Of a stretch of DNA of 64,000 nt, positions 27,547 to 37,050 are shown piece after piece. The position numbers and the translations under genes were made by a program. The DNA lies in NCBI RefSeq assembly GCF_002309535.1, contig NZ_CP023275.1, positions 1,736,001 through 1,800,000 on the forward strand, written 5' to 3'. Origin of the DNA: Sulfurospirillum diekertiae (GTDB lineage Bacteria > Campylobacterota > Campylobacteria > Campylobacterales > Sulfurospirillaceae). How positions within the stretch are numbered: position 1 is the first letter of the stretch; every line of letters begins with the position of its first letter. The notes beneath the pieces were generated by a model that worked only from the letters and a program-made list of their open reading frames with translations, was not told where the DNA came from and did no database searches.

Positions 27547-28566
27547 ATAGACCCGCTTTTAAAATCGACTTACGACTACACACTTCCACCAGAGCTTATC
27601 GCCACACATCCGGTTGAACCCAGAGATGAGGCGAGGCTTTTGGTGTTTGATCGAAAAACTGGTCGCATCACGCACACACTTTTCAAGCATCTTTTTGACT
27701 TTTTACCCGCAGACATTGCTGTGCTTCTTAATGACACGAAGGTCATTAAGGCACGTATTTTTGGCAAAAAAGAGAGTGGCGGTGAAATCGAAGTGCTTCT
27801 CAATGCCCCACTACAAGAAAATTGCTACTCTGTTTACATCAGAGGTCGTGTTAAAGCAGGAACCGAACTTTTTTTTGATGAACATATGCACGCAAAAATT
27901 ATCGAACTCAAAGAGGATGGTACCCGTGTGGTTGCATTTTTTCAAGAAGGCAAAGCTTTACATACCAAAGCGCTCTTTGATGTACTCGAAAAAATTGGAC
28001 ATATTCCATTGCCTCCGTACATCAAACGAGAAGATACCAATGAAGACAGTGTGGATTACCAAACAGTTTTTGCTAAAGAGCAAGGTGCGGTTGCCGCACC
28101 AACCGCTTCATTGCACTTCACCGATGCAATGTTTAAAGCGTTAAAAAAGCGTTACGAAACCCATTTTTTAACCTTACATGTAGGAGCAGGAACCTTTAAA
28201 CCCGTCGAAGCGGAACACATCAAAGATCATGTCATGCACTCTGAGATTTATGCCATTCCTTCGCTTACATGTAAACTCATTGAAAGTCCCAAAAACATCT
28301 TAGCCGTTGGGACAACGGTCACACGAACAGTAGAGTATTTTGCTAGAACCAAAGTGCCAGTGGGAAAATGCGACCTCTTTTTGCATCCTCAAAATCCCCC
28401 TATTCGCGTCAATCATCTTTTAACGAATTTTCATCTCCCCAAATCAACACTGATCATGTTGGTCGCTTCTTTTGTTGGCATTGAGAAAACACTGGAACTT
28501 TATGAAGAAGCTGTCAAAAAGAAGTATCGTTTCTTCTCTTACGGCGATGCGATGCTTATTCTCTGA
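27547..28566 (+). CDS. queA: tRNA preQ1-ribosyltransferase-isomerase, apparent ATA start
   Basis: 339 residues if translation begins at ATA 27547. QueA transfers the ribosyl part of SAM to preQ1 in tRNA, giving epoxyqueuosine. The conserved N-terminus Y-D-Y-T-L-P-P-E-L-I-A and H-P-V-E-P-R-D lies upstream of the first in-frame ATG, GTG or TTG (TTG 27640), so a TTG start would delete ~31 conserved residues. Between the tatC stop (same frame) and that region only ATA is start-like, and GAGGA lies seven bases before it. L-N-D-T-K-V-I-K-A-R near residue 60 and the H-V-G-A-G-T-F-K-P-V motif confirm the family. Confidence 0.9.
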   Translation: MDPLLKSTYDYTLPPELIATHPVEPRDEARLLVFDRKTGRITHTLFKHLFDFLPADIAVLLNDTKVIKARIFGKKESGGEIEVLLNAPLQENCYSVYIRGRVKAGTELFFDEHMHAKIIELKEDGTRVVAFFQEGKALHTKALFDVLEKIGHIPLPPYIKREDTNEDSVDYQTVFAKEQGAVAAPTASLHFTDAMFKALKKRYETHFLTLHVGAGTFKPVEAEHIKDHVMHSEIYAIPSLTCKLIESPKNILAVGTTVTRTVEYFARTKVPVGKCDLFLHPQNPPIRVNHLLTNFHLPKSTLIMLVASFVGIEKTLELYEEAVKKKYRFFSYGDAMLIL

Positions 28567-28615
28567 ACTTTAACTTTTTTACATGTAAGAAAAAATGCAA
28601 ATGTATTTTTGAAGA

Positions 28616-28897
28616 TTATGCTTTCATATCGAGGAGGCTTCCAAGCATCTCATTTTGAGTTTTAATCGTTTCAACATTCGCTTTAAAACTTTTATCAATA
28701 GCGATTTGATCGGTAAATTCTGTTGTTAAATCAGTGCCGTTGGTTGATTGACTGCTTTGTGCGACAATGGCATCATTTTGATTGGTAATCGTTGTTTGCG
28801 TTGCATTATAATTGTCTGTGTTTACATTCGCAACATTTTGTGCACTGTTGTTCATCCAGTTTGACATTGCTGTCATGGCAGTAGAATTAATTTGCAT
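28616..28897 (-). CDS. Small flagellar rod/hook-like protein
   Basis: 93 residues. The N-terminal S-A-Q-N-V-A-N-V-N-T-D-N-Y matches the flagellar basal-body rod motif (S-A-N-N-V-A-N-x-N-T-x-G-Y). The C-terminal V-E-T-I-K-T-Q-N-E-M-L-G-S-L-L-D resembles the matching flg_bbr_C end. The middle domain of FlgB/FlgC/FlgG is missing, so this is a minimal two-helix rod-type protein. No other flagellar gene is nearby. Whether it joins the rod or another secretion filament is unknown. Confidence 0.7.
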   Translation of the reverse strand: MQINSTAMTAMSNWMNNSAQNVANVNTDNYNATQTTITNQNDAIVAQSSQSTNGTDLTTEFTDQIAIDKSFKANVETIKTQNEMLGSLLDMKA

Positions 28898-28968
28898 GCT
28901 GACTCCTTCCTCTCTTTATGCAACTATACTCTACTTCGCTTGAAGGGAAAATAAAGAAAATAATCGAT

Positions 28969-29655
28969 CTATTTTAGAAGGGTTTTGAGTGTCTCATTCA
29001 GCTCTGCGATCAATTTTGCATTGGTCTCTTTTGAAAAGGCAAAATACAAATCGCTCTCTTTGAGAACATAAACAACTTCATATTCGGAGAGATCATTTCC
29101 CATTTCTTGGAGAAGTTGCCATACTGCCTCAACACCAAAAGCAATGGCATCGACACGGTTTTCCTTAAGCTTTTTTAACTGAGAAGTGAGATTGGCAAAA
29201 CGATCCAATTCTTCAGCACGAAAACCAATATCAAATAAAGCTTTTTCAGTTGAAGTACCTGGGATGGTGGCAATTTTATAGCTATGTAAGGCATCAGGTG
29301 ATGCGATAATCATATGTTTACTTTTTTTGGCAATAACTCCCAATGTCATTTTTCCAATAGGACCAACCCATTGAAACAAAGCTTCACGCTCATGGATACG
29401 AGCCATACTGTAGATCATCGTATTTTTTTTATTTAAAACTTCATGATAACCAATCGTCCAAGGTAAAAGGTAAATGTTGTTTTCAAAAATTGTATGGCCA
29501 CTTTTTTGAAATAATTGTTCTAACAAAAGAGTTGCTTGACCCTTAACCTTTCCATTTTCTAAAAAATTATAAGGGGGATTTTGTTCTGTATAGACTTTAA
29601 AAACCTCGGCAGACAAAGAAAAACATAAAAGGAATAAGAGAAAAAAAGATTTCAT
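28969..29655 (-). CDS. Periplasmic solute-binding protein, family 3
   Basis: 228 residues with a cleavable signal peptide (about residues 1-16, ending S-L-S-A). The mature part has the SBP_bac_3 pattern: V-Y-T-E-Q-N-P-P-Y-N-F near the start, then two alpha/beta lobes. No ABC permease is adjacent. Its ATG overlaps the stop of the HD-GYP gene (TAATG), so it is the last gene of a signalling operon. It more likely presents a ligand to the hybrid kinase than serves transport; that is inference. Confidence 0.85.
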   Translation of the reverse strand: MKSFFLLFLLCFSLSAEVFKVYTEQNPPYNFLENGKVKGQATLLLEQLFQKSGHTIFENNIYLLPWTIGYHEVLNKKNTMIYSMARIHEREALFQWVGPIGKMTLGVIAKKSKHMIIASPDALHSYKIATIPGTSTEKALFDIGFRAEELDRFANLTSQLKKLKENRVDAIAFGVEAVWQLLQEMGNDLSEYEVVYVLKESDLYFAFSKETNAKLIAELNETLKTLLK

Positions 29656-30671
29656 TACTTATCTTTAGGTCGGTTGAGTGATTTCCAAGTATAAATAAAC
29701 ATATCAAAATTTTCAAGCAAAATATTGGCAATATCGGGATCAAACTGAGAACCTGACATCATCACAAAATAGTCTTTAACCGCCTTTTCTTCCCAAGGCT
29801 CTTTGTAGACACGTCTATCTAAAAGGGAATCAAAGACATCCGCCACTGCACAAATACGCCCAACTAAAGAGATATCTTCACCTTTTTTACCATAAGGGTA
29901 CCCTTTTCCATCCCAACGCTCATGATGTTCAAGCGCAATGGTTGCCGCTAATTGCATGAGTGCAAATTCAGAGTCAACTAACATCGTATGCCCCAATAGA
30001 GAATGGCTTTGCATCATTTCCCACTCTGTAGTATCCAGTTTTGAAGGTTTATTGAGAATTTCATCACTGATGCCAACTTTACCTATATCATGCAACACAG
30101 ATGCCATTTTAATCTTTTCACACTCTGCTTCATCATGACCTAAAAATTTACACAAAAGATAACAAAATTCTGCTACACGTCTCAAATGTTGACCGGTCTC
30201 TTTAGATTTAAGCTCCGCAATGGAAGCTGCAAGATATGTCATTTCATGATTAAGTTTACGTACTTCTTCCGTTTTATCATTGACTTCTTCTTGCAAATGA
30301 GATTGGAGTTGATACAATGCTATATGTGTTTTAACTCTTGCTTTTAAGACCTTTGCATGAAAAGGCTTTGAAATAAAATCAACAGCACCTAAATTAAACC
30401 CAATCTCTTCAAAATCGCTCCCATCATTCGCAGTGAGAAAAATGACAGGAATCGCATGTGTTTTTTCATTGAGCTTCAATCTACGGCATACTTCATACCC
30501 TGTCATCAAAGGCATATTAATATCCAATAAAATTAAATCAGGAAGGACAGTTTCAGCTAGTAAAATCCCTTTTTTACCCTCTTTTGCAGCATAGACTTCA
30601 TATTCATTCAGTAAAGAACTCAGCATTTCAATATATTCAGGAGTATCTTCAATCACCAAAATTTTAGCCAT
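29655..30671 (-). CDS. Response regulator with HD-GYP c-di-GMP phosphodiesterase
   Basis: 338 residues. A receiver domain (residues 3-120, phospho-Asp in D-L-I-L-L-D-I-N-M-P) is joined by a coiled coil to an HD-GYP domain. H-D-I-G-K-V-G near residue 190 and H-H-E-R-W-D-G-K-G-Y-P near 250 are intact, so it should hydrolyse c-di-GMP. GAGGAGA precedes the ATG and the gene overlaps the hybrid kinase gene by eight bases, marking the two as cognate partners. Confidence 0.93.
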   Translation of the reverse strand: MAKILVIEDTPEYIEMLSSLLNEYEVYAAKEGKKGILLAETVLPDLILLDINMPLMTGYEVCRRLKLNEKTHAIPVIFLTANDGSDFEEIGFNLGAVDFISKPFHAKVLKARVKTHIALYQLQSHLQEEVNDKTEEVRKLNHEMTYLAASIAELKSKETGQHLRRVAEFCYLLCKFLGHDEAECEKIKMASVLHDIGKVGISDEILNKPSKLDTTEWEMMQSHSLLGHTMLVDSEFALMQLAATIALEHHERWDGKGYPYGKKGEDISLVGRICAVADVFDSLLDRRVYKEPWEEKAVKDYFVMMSGSQFDPDIANILLENFDMFIYTWKSLNRPKDK

Positions 30672-33567
30672 ACGTTATCTCCTCGTTTACACGTGCTAAA
30701 TGTTCTAATGCTGCTTCAAAATCAAAAGATTTACACGCAAGAAGTAGCATTTTAAAAACTTCATGTTCGCGCAGTATCTCAACTGAAGACAATTGCTCTA
30801 CTAGAAGATTTATTTTTGATACATTTGATATTTCAAGGGCGTCTTTAAGCTCTTTGAGTGATCCTTCTAAAGAATATTCTGAAGATTGTGCATGTAACAT
30901 TTGATACATTGTAGGATCGATTCCATTATACTCATCTCGCAGTGTCGTTAACAAAGAGTGATGCTCATTTAAAACAGCTTCCAGTAGATTGTCTTGAATA
31001 CTTGTGTTCTCTTTTAAAGATTTTTCAAAAAGACGCAATGTCTCTTCAAGAAGAGAAACGCCTATCGTACCACAAAGTCCTTTGACCGTGTGTACATAGT
31101 CAAGAAGAGTTGCTGACTCTTGTTTTTTGATGAATTCATGAAGCTTTTCGGGAAGGAGAAGATAGGTCTCATAGAAACTGCAAAAAAGCTTTTGCCATAG
31201 TGCTTCATTACCACCTAATTTTTTGATGGCCTCTTTTTTATTAAAATGTAATTTCACACGTTTTTGAGTATTGACTTGCTGTTTAGGCGCAATGGAAAGG
31301 CTTACATGTAAAACCTCTAAAAGTGTGCCATAAAAGTCTTCAACATCAAAAGGTTTACCAATGTGTGCATCCATACCCGATTGAATACACTTTTCAATAT
31401 CTTGTACCATCACATTAGCCGTCATAGCCACAATAGGCGTTAAAATATTAAGTTCTTTTCGAATAATGCGTGTAGCTTCATACCCATCCATCAAAGGCAT
31501 CTGAACATCCATCAAGATAAGATCAAATGGATGGATCTGTTCTTGAATTATTTCAACAGCTTCTAATCCATTACGTGCGATTTCAACTTTAGCATGGGTT
31601 TCTTTGAGCAAATAGGTTGCAACTTCAAGGTTAATATCATTATCTTCCACAACCAAAATACGTTTTTGAGAAAGATCAATCTTTGAAGGATCGAACAGGG
31701 ATGTTTGAGAGCTTCCTGCCGATAAAGCAACAAGTTCATCGTAAAGCATTGAAGGATTAATCGGTTTTTTCAAACAAGATTTGATTCCAGCACCGTAAAT
31801 ACGGTTTTTAATCTCGGCATCATTATTGGTTGCAAGCATCAAAACAGGAGGCATATCCACTAAAGCGACCTGTTGAAGTAATTGCTCATAATAAGAGACT
31901 CCATTCATACCTTTTGATAGTTCATAATCAAGAATGATGAGCTGATGCGGTTTATCGATGGTTTTAATCTGCGAAACAACATCATCACTACTTTTTTGAA
32001 CAGTGACAAAAAAGCCAAATGAACGAATAAAATCACACAGCATATCACTCTCTTTTTTCTGATCAATGATCAGTAAAATACGCAGTGGCTCATAGGCATT
32101 GGCTGCATTATTTTCATGCTGCAGATCAAGCCCTTTTGCAAGGGATAGATTAATGGTAAAACTAAAAAGACTCCCTCTTCCTTCCTCACTTTCCAGCGTG
32201 ATATAGCCATGCATCATGGAAGCAAGTTGATTACAGATATAAAGTCCTAGACCTGTACCTCCATGTTTGCGCGTAACGGAAGCATCCAGTTGTCCAAAGG
32301 CTTTAAAAAGAAGTGATTGTTTCTCTTTTGCAATTCCAAGTCCACTGTCTTTGACATGAAAAGTCAAGGTTGAAGTCGTATCATCATTGACCTTTTCGTG
32401 TACGCTTAAAATGACAGCGCCCTCTTTCGTAAACTTAATAGCATTGCTTAAAAAATTATTGACAATTTGCATAATTTTGCATGGATCGCCTTTAAAAAAG
32501 CGATTGCTCTCTACAAAATCACATTGAAAACCAATTCCTTTCTCTTTAGCAAGAACGGAAAAAATTGAGCAGCTTTTTTTAAGCTCTTTATGCAAATCAA
32601 ATGCAACCGATTCAACTTCCATCTTACCTGCTTCGATTTTAGAAAAATCCAAAACATCATTGATGATGCGAAGCAACACAGAAGAGGCCTCTTTAATCTT
32701 AGTGACATAGCTTAATTGTGTGCTATTCATAGCAGTTTTACGCATAAGATGTGACATCCCCATGATAGCATTCATAGGTGTTCGAATCTCATGGCTCATG
32801 TTGGCTAAGAATTCAGACTTGTACCGACTGGCATCTTCAAGTTCTTTGGTTCGTTGTTTGACCTTCTCATCGAGTATCTCATTTTCATGTTTTAAAGAGT
32901 CAAACAAGCTTTTAAGCTGAATTCTTGTTTTCTCAAGCGCAAAACCAAGCGTTCCTATTTCGTCATTTTCATCCCAGAGGAAAGGCTCATCAAGTTTTTG
33001 ATGGGCTAAAAGAGTGGAGTGTTCAACTAAGCGTCTAATTGGTTTAATAATTTTATAGTAGTAAATCCAAGAGATTAACACGACTAAAAAGAAGATTTGT
33101 AAAAAGAGGATATAGCCAAAGAGTGACATATCGGACATAATAGAAGCAATGAGGTCTTCACGAATAAATCCCATTTCTAAACTGCCTACGACAATATTAT
33201 CTTTTTCCAGTACTTTGCGTAGTAAAAATATATTGTCATTTCCACTCTTATTCTTATTTTCCCAACCTAAGAAAAGTTTGCCATCGCTATCATCAACATG
33301 AACAAATTGTAACTTTGGATCAAGAAGGAGTTGATCGAGCATCTTTTGTCCAAGTTCAGGATAAAAATTCCACAAAGACTCGACAAAAATAGCAGAAGAG
33401 AGATTAAATTTTTTAGTATTGAGTGTTGTAAACTCTTCTTGTTTGTTTTGGTAAGTGCTATTGGCATATGTCAGCATCAAAAGCGGTAGGGGCAATAGCA
33501 GTGAGATAACAATCATCACCGCCAATGCCTGTAATAAGGAGACACGATACAACATTGCTCTAATCAT
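30664..33567 (-). CDS. Hybrid sensor histidine kinase with two receivers and HPt domain
   Basis: 967 residues. Two helices (about residues 10-33 and 150-172) enclose a periplasmic sensor domain. HAMP follows, then HisKA (phospho-His 259 in M-S-H-E-I-R-T-P), HATPase (N-F-L-S-N-A-I-K-F), REC1, REC2 (V-V-E-D-N-D-I-N and L-M-D-V-Q-M-P) and a C-terminal HPt with His 826 in H-T-V-K-G. REC1 has a reduced acidic pocket (I-I-D-Q in place of D-D) and may be less active. The phosphorelay probably ends on the HD-GYP regulator encoded next. Confidence 0.93.
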   Translation of the reverse strand: MIRAMLYRVSLLQALAVMIVISLLLPLPLLMLTYANSTYQNKQEEFTTLNTKKFNLSSAIFVESLWNFYPELGQKMLDQLLLDPKLQFVHVDDSDGKLFLGWENKNKSGNDNIFLLRKVLEKDNIVVGSLEMGFIREDLIASIMSDMSLFGYILFLQIFFLVVLISWIYYYKIIKPIRRLVEHSTLLAHQKLDEPFLWDENDEIGTLGFALEKTRIQLKSLFDSLKHENEILDEKVKQRTKELEDASRYKSEFLANMSHEIRTPMNAIMGMSHLMRKTAMNSTQLSYVTKIKEASSVLLRIINDVLDFSKIEAGKMEVESVAFDLHKELKKSCSIFSVLAKEKGIGFQCDFVESNRFFKGDPCKIMQIVNNFLSNAIKFTKEGAVILSVHEKVNDDTTSTLTFHVKDSGLGIAKEKQSLLFKAFGQLDASVTRKHGGTGLGLYICNQLASMMHGYITLESEEGRGSLFSFTINLSLAKGLDLQHENNAANAYEPLRILLIIDQKKESDMLCDFIRSFGFFVTVQKSSDDVVSQIKTIDKPHQLIILDYELSKGMNGVSYYEQLLQQVALVDMPPVLMLATNNDAEIKNRIYGAGIKSCLKKPINPSMLYDELVALSAGSSQTSLFDPSKIDLSQKRILVVEDNDINLEVATYLLKETHAKVEIARNGLEAVEIIQEQIHPFDLILMDVQMPLMDGYEATRIIRKELNILTPIVAMTANVMVQDIEKCIQSGMDAHIGKPFDVEDFYGTLLEVLHVSLSIAPKQQVNTQKRVKLHFNKKEAIKKLGGNEALWQKLFCSFYETYLLLPEKLHEFIKKQESATLLDYVHTVKGLCGTIGVSLLEETLRLFEKSLKENTSIQDNLLEAVLNEHHSLLTTLRDEYNGIDPTMYQMLHAQSSEYSLEGSLKELKDALEISNVSKINLLVEQLSSVEILREHEVFKMLLLACKSFDFEAALEHLARVNEEITYG

Positions 33568-33692
33568 ACGTCAAGACTCTTTTCATAAGACTTTTTTATC
33601 AAGCCAAAATAGCACTAAAGAACAGAAGAAAGCTCTGAGCAATAAACTATATTGGATAAACTATAGCATTTTAAAAGCTTGCGTGTCAATTT

Positions 33693-35087
33693 TCAGAGAT
33701 GCATACGCTCTGCTTTTTTCACAATATGTACTTTAGTGTCAATATTTTCATGTAAATAGGCTTTAAAGAGCTCTTGTTTATCGGTTTCACCATGAATTAA
33801 ATAGATAAGATTGAGCCCTGAGATTTGTTTGATCCAAGCCAATATATCCACACGGTCTGCGTGCGCTGAAAATCCATTAATCGTATAAACTTTTGCACGT
33901 ACTTTGATATCTTCTCCATAAATGCGAACAAACTCTTCCCCATCAACGATGTTACGTCCCAATGTCCCATGAACTTGAAATCCGACAAAAACAATAGCAT
34001 TTTTGGGATTCCAGATGCGTTGTTTAAGATGGTGAACAACCCTTCCACCATTGCACATGCCACTTCCTGCAATAATGATAGCGCGTTTTTCCACATCATT
34101 AATTTCCATCGAATCTTTTTTACGGAGCGTATATTGAAGCTCTGGAAAATCAAAAGGATCATCCCCTAAACTGACACGCAAGCCTAATGTTTTATTCAAT
34201 TCAGCAGGGTATTTTTTATAGATTTTCGTTGCTTCAATGGCAAGAGGACTGTCTAAAAATACATGGCAGTTATGCAACGATCCCTCTTGGTGCATTTGAT
34301 GCAATAACCATAAAATCTCTTGTGTTCGCTCCAATGCAAAAGAAGGGATGACAACGTTTCCACCGGCATCAATCGTCTGAATGATCGCCTCTTTAAACTC
34401 TTTAATACTCTCTTCTAGCACTTTATGCTCTCTATCACCATACGTTGATTCCACAAAAAGCGCATCCGCATGTTTAATTGGGCTGAGATTATTGAGAAGC
34501 AGACGGTTTTTGCTTCCCAAATCGCCTGAAAAAACAACACTTTTATGTAAGGTGTCTTCTTCATATTTGACCTCAACAAAGGCACTTCCCATAATATGAC
34601 CTGCATTATGAAGGCACAGTTTTACCGAAGGGGTGAGCTTAATAGTTTCATCATATTCAACGCGACGAAGTTTTTTTGTAAAGACTTGTTCCACATGTTC
34701 TTTCGTATAAAGTGGCTCTTGCACACTGTTTTCATCGCCTCGTCGAAGCGCTTTTCTCAGCAATGTTTGGTACTCTTCTTCAAGCAAACCAGCACTATCC
34801 AAAAGCATAATATACGCAATATCCAGCGTTGCATCGGTCGCAATAATCTCGCCATGAAATCCTTCTTTAACCAGTTTTGGGACACGCCCAATATGATCAA
34901 TATGCGCATGCGTTAAAACCAAATAATCAATCAAAGTAGGATCAAATGGAAAAAGCTTATAATTGTCATGCCAACTTTCACCTTGAATCATTCCACAATC
35001 TATCAAAATCTTGAGTGAATCAACTTCCAATAAGTGACATGAACCTGTAACCATTGATGCTGCACCATACGATGTGACATTTGCCAT
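33693..35087 (-). CDS. Metallo-beta-lactamase/beta-CASP RNase-like hydrolase
   Basis: 464 residues, CPSF/YSH1-like. The zinc motif T-H-A-H-I-D-H-I-G is near residue 60, with N-A-G-H-I-M-G-S near 160 and F-S-G-D-L-G near 185. The beta-CASP domain follows, with G-S-G-M-C-N-G-G-R and the C-terminal G-F-S-A-H-A-D-R and I-H-G-E motifs. This class cleaves RNA endo- or exonucleolytically. It lies 10 bases after the acyl-CoA synthetase gene, so the two may share a transcript. The target RNA is unknown. Confidence 0.9.
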   Translation of the reverse strand: MANVTSYGAASMVTGSCHLLEVDSLKILIDCGMIQGESWHDNYKLFPFDPTLIDYLVLTHAHIDHIGRVPKLVKEGFHGEIIATDATLDIAYIMLLDSAGLLEEEYQTLLRKALRRGDENSVQEPLYTKEHVEQVFTKKLRRVEYDETIKLTPSVKLCLHNAGHIMGSAFVEVKYEEDTLHKSVVFSGDLGSKNRLLLNNLSPIKHADALFVESTYGDREHKVLEESIKEFKEAIIQTIDAGGNVVIPSFALERTQEILWLLHQMHQEGSLHNCHVFLDSPLAIEATKIYKKYPAELNKTLGLRVSLGDDPFDFPELQYTLRKKDSMEINDVEKRAIIIAGSGMCNGGRVVHHLKQRIWNPKNAIVFVGFQVHGTLGRNIVDGEEFVRIYGEDIKVRAKVYTINGFSAHADRVDILAWIKQISGLNLIYLIHGETDKQELFKAYLHENIDTKVHIVKKAERMHL

Positions 35088-35097
35088 AATAATTCCT

Positions 35098-36990
35098 TTA
35101 GTGTATAAATTTGTCGATAATCTCTTTGTATTTTTTTTCTATGACGTGACGTTTCTTTTTGAACGTATTGGTTAACTCTTCACCTACTTTGAACTCTTGG
35201 TCTAAGAAATGAATATTTTGGAGCTTTTCAAAAGGTTTAAACCCCTGCCCTTGATGCAAAAGATCGTTCATCTCACTTTTGATTTTAGCAACAATCTGTT
35301 TATCTTCCATAACCTGTTCGATATTATAGACCACTTTATCAAAATGAAATGCTACATACTCTTTCAATTTTTCAAAATCAGGCACAATCAGTGCACCTAA
35401 CCCTTTTTTTGTGTGACCTACTAAAATAGCATCCGTAATAAAAGGCAACATGGCTATCGTTGATTCAATACGGCTTGGATCGACATTTTCACCACTTGCA
35501 AGCACGATCATCTCTTTAGAACGACCCGTAATAACCAGCTCACCTTTGATGGTCAATTTTCCAAGATCACCTGTTTTAAAAAAGCCATCTTCACTAAAAC
35601 TTTTAGCATTTTCTTCGGGGTTATGGTAGTAGCCTTGCATGACTTGCTCACCTTTGACCCAAATTTCCCCAATTTCACCTGCACCGACCAGTTCACCTTC
35701 TTTGTCAACAACCACAAGTGTTGTACCGCGCACAGGCAAGCCCAATGTTGAAAATGTATTGCACTGCAACGCACGTCCTGCAATCGTTGGCGCACACTCT
35801 GTCATACCATAGGCATTGACAATACGAATGCCAATCGCATCAATCCATGTATCTAAAAAATCAGGAAGTGCTCCGCCTCCGCTCACGGCCAAACGAAGTC
35901 TTCCTCCAAATTTTTCCTGCACAAGTGCTAATTTTTTCTGAGCAAATGCATTGAATGGGCTCAGCACTAAACGTTTGAAAAAGGCAATGGTTTTGTCTTT
36001 ACATGTAAAGAGGATGGAGCGCTTTTTAAAACAGGGTAATTCGTCTTTTAAAACACGATCTGCTCGTTTATACGCCGCTGAAATTGCAACCAGTTTATTA
36101 AAAAGTTTCGCTTTCTTAGGATCTTTTTTTTCTAAAGCCGTGTTAATCTTTGTGTACATAGACTCCCATAGTCTAGGAACTGTAGCCACAATCGTTGGTT
36201 TATACTGTTCTAAATCAGCTGCAAATGTTTTAATGGTCGAATAAACCGTACAGCTCCCTTTTGCGATTGAAAGATACTCGGCGGCCCGTTCAAAAATATG
36301 CCATGAAGGGAGAATCGAAACCCAAACATCATCACACTCAAGGGCAATGAGTGGAGGCAATTCTTCGACATTGTACATAATGTTTTTGTGGGTGATAATG
36401 ACACCTTTGGGAATACCCGTTGTTCCAGATGTATAAATCAATGTCACAATATCTTCTTCATCCAAAAGCGCTTTTCTCGCACAAAAAGATTCAATTTCAT
36501 CTGCATGAATTGTTCTATCTTTTAACAGATCGTGATAAGAATAGAGATTGGTCAATAAAGAGTGAACCTTGGGTGCTTCAAGAATAAAAATCGCTTTAAG
36601 TTTAAGAGTATTGAGCATTGTTTCATGTCTTGTATAGACCTGCTCATTTTCAATAATCAAAAACTCTGCACCCGAATGCTCGAGAATAAATTCCAGCTCT
36701 TGTGTTGGAGTATCACATCCTCTTGGAATACTAATCGCACCCAAAGAGATGAGTGCAAAGTCAGTGACCATCCACTCATAGCGATTGTCACATAAAAACA
36801 TCACTTTTGAGCCTTTACCTATCTTTTTGCTTTTAAAAGCACGCGAAAGGACTAAAACATCCTCAAATAATTTTTCATAGGTAACTTCAAACTCGTTATC
36901 TGTCACCTTATAAATAAAGGCTTTTCTCTCTTTATACTGCTCATAGGTCTTGACAAACATATGAAACAACGTGTTTTCTTCACGATGCAA
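35098..36990 (-). CDS. Long-chain acyl-CoA synthetase (AMP-forming)
   Basis: About 630 residues. Its P-loop is Y-T-S-G-T-T-G-I-P-K-G near residue 190, with A-Y-G-M-T-E near 390 and T-G-D-L-G-K near 475. It belongs to the FadD15-like AMP-forming ligases that activate fatty acids with CoA and ATP at the membrane. I place the start at TTG 36988-36990, because AAGGA is six bases upstream and the family N-terminus (T-L-F-H-M-F-V) begins shortly after; ATG 36960 has no ribosome binding site. A TTTACATGTAAA copy (35998) is read as F-T-C-K in a linker. Confidence 0.9.
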   Translation of the reverse strand: MHREENTLFHMFVKTYEQYKERKAFIYKVTDNEFEVTYEKLFEDVLVLSRAFKSKKIGKGSKVMFLCDNRYEWMVTDFALISLGAISIPRGCDTPTQELEFILEHSGAEFLIIENEQVYTRHETMLNTLKLKAIFILEAPKVHSLLTNLYSYHDLLKDRTIHADEIESFCARKALLDEEDIVTLIYTSGTTGIPKGVIITHKNIMYNVEELPPLIALECDDVWVSILPSWHIFERAAEYLSIAKGSCTVYSTIKTFAADLEQYKPTIVATVPRLWESMYTKINTALEKKDPKKAKLFNKLVAISAAYKRADRVLKDELPCFKKRSILFTCKDKTIAFFKRLVLSPFNAFAQKKLALVQEKFGGRLRLAVSGGGALPDFLDTWIDAIGIRIVNAYGMTECAPTIAGRALQCNTFSTLGLPVRGTTLVVVDKEGELVGAGEIGEIWVKGEQVMQGYYHNPEENAKSFSEDGFFKTGDLGKLTIKGELVITGRSKEMIVLASGENVDPSRIESTIAMLPFITDAILVGHTKKGLGALIVPDFEKLKEYVAFHFDKVVYNIEQVMEDKQIVAKIKSEMNDLLHQGQGFKPFEKLQNIHFLDQEFKVGEELTNTFKKKRHVIEKKYKEIIDKFIH

Positions 36991-37050
36991 GCACAATCCT
37001 TAACAATTCAAATTAACTTTTATTGTAATCATTATTCCTGAAAGAGAAGC

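Noticed and set aside
27640-28566. queA starting at TTG 27640
   Set aside because: It would remove the conserved QueA N-terminus (P-P-E-L-I-A and H-P-V-E-P-R-D) and has no ribosome binding site at the right distance.
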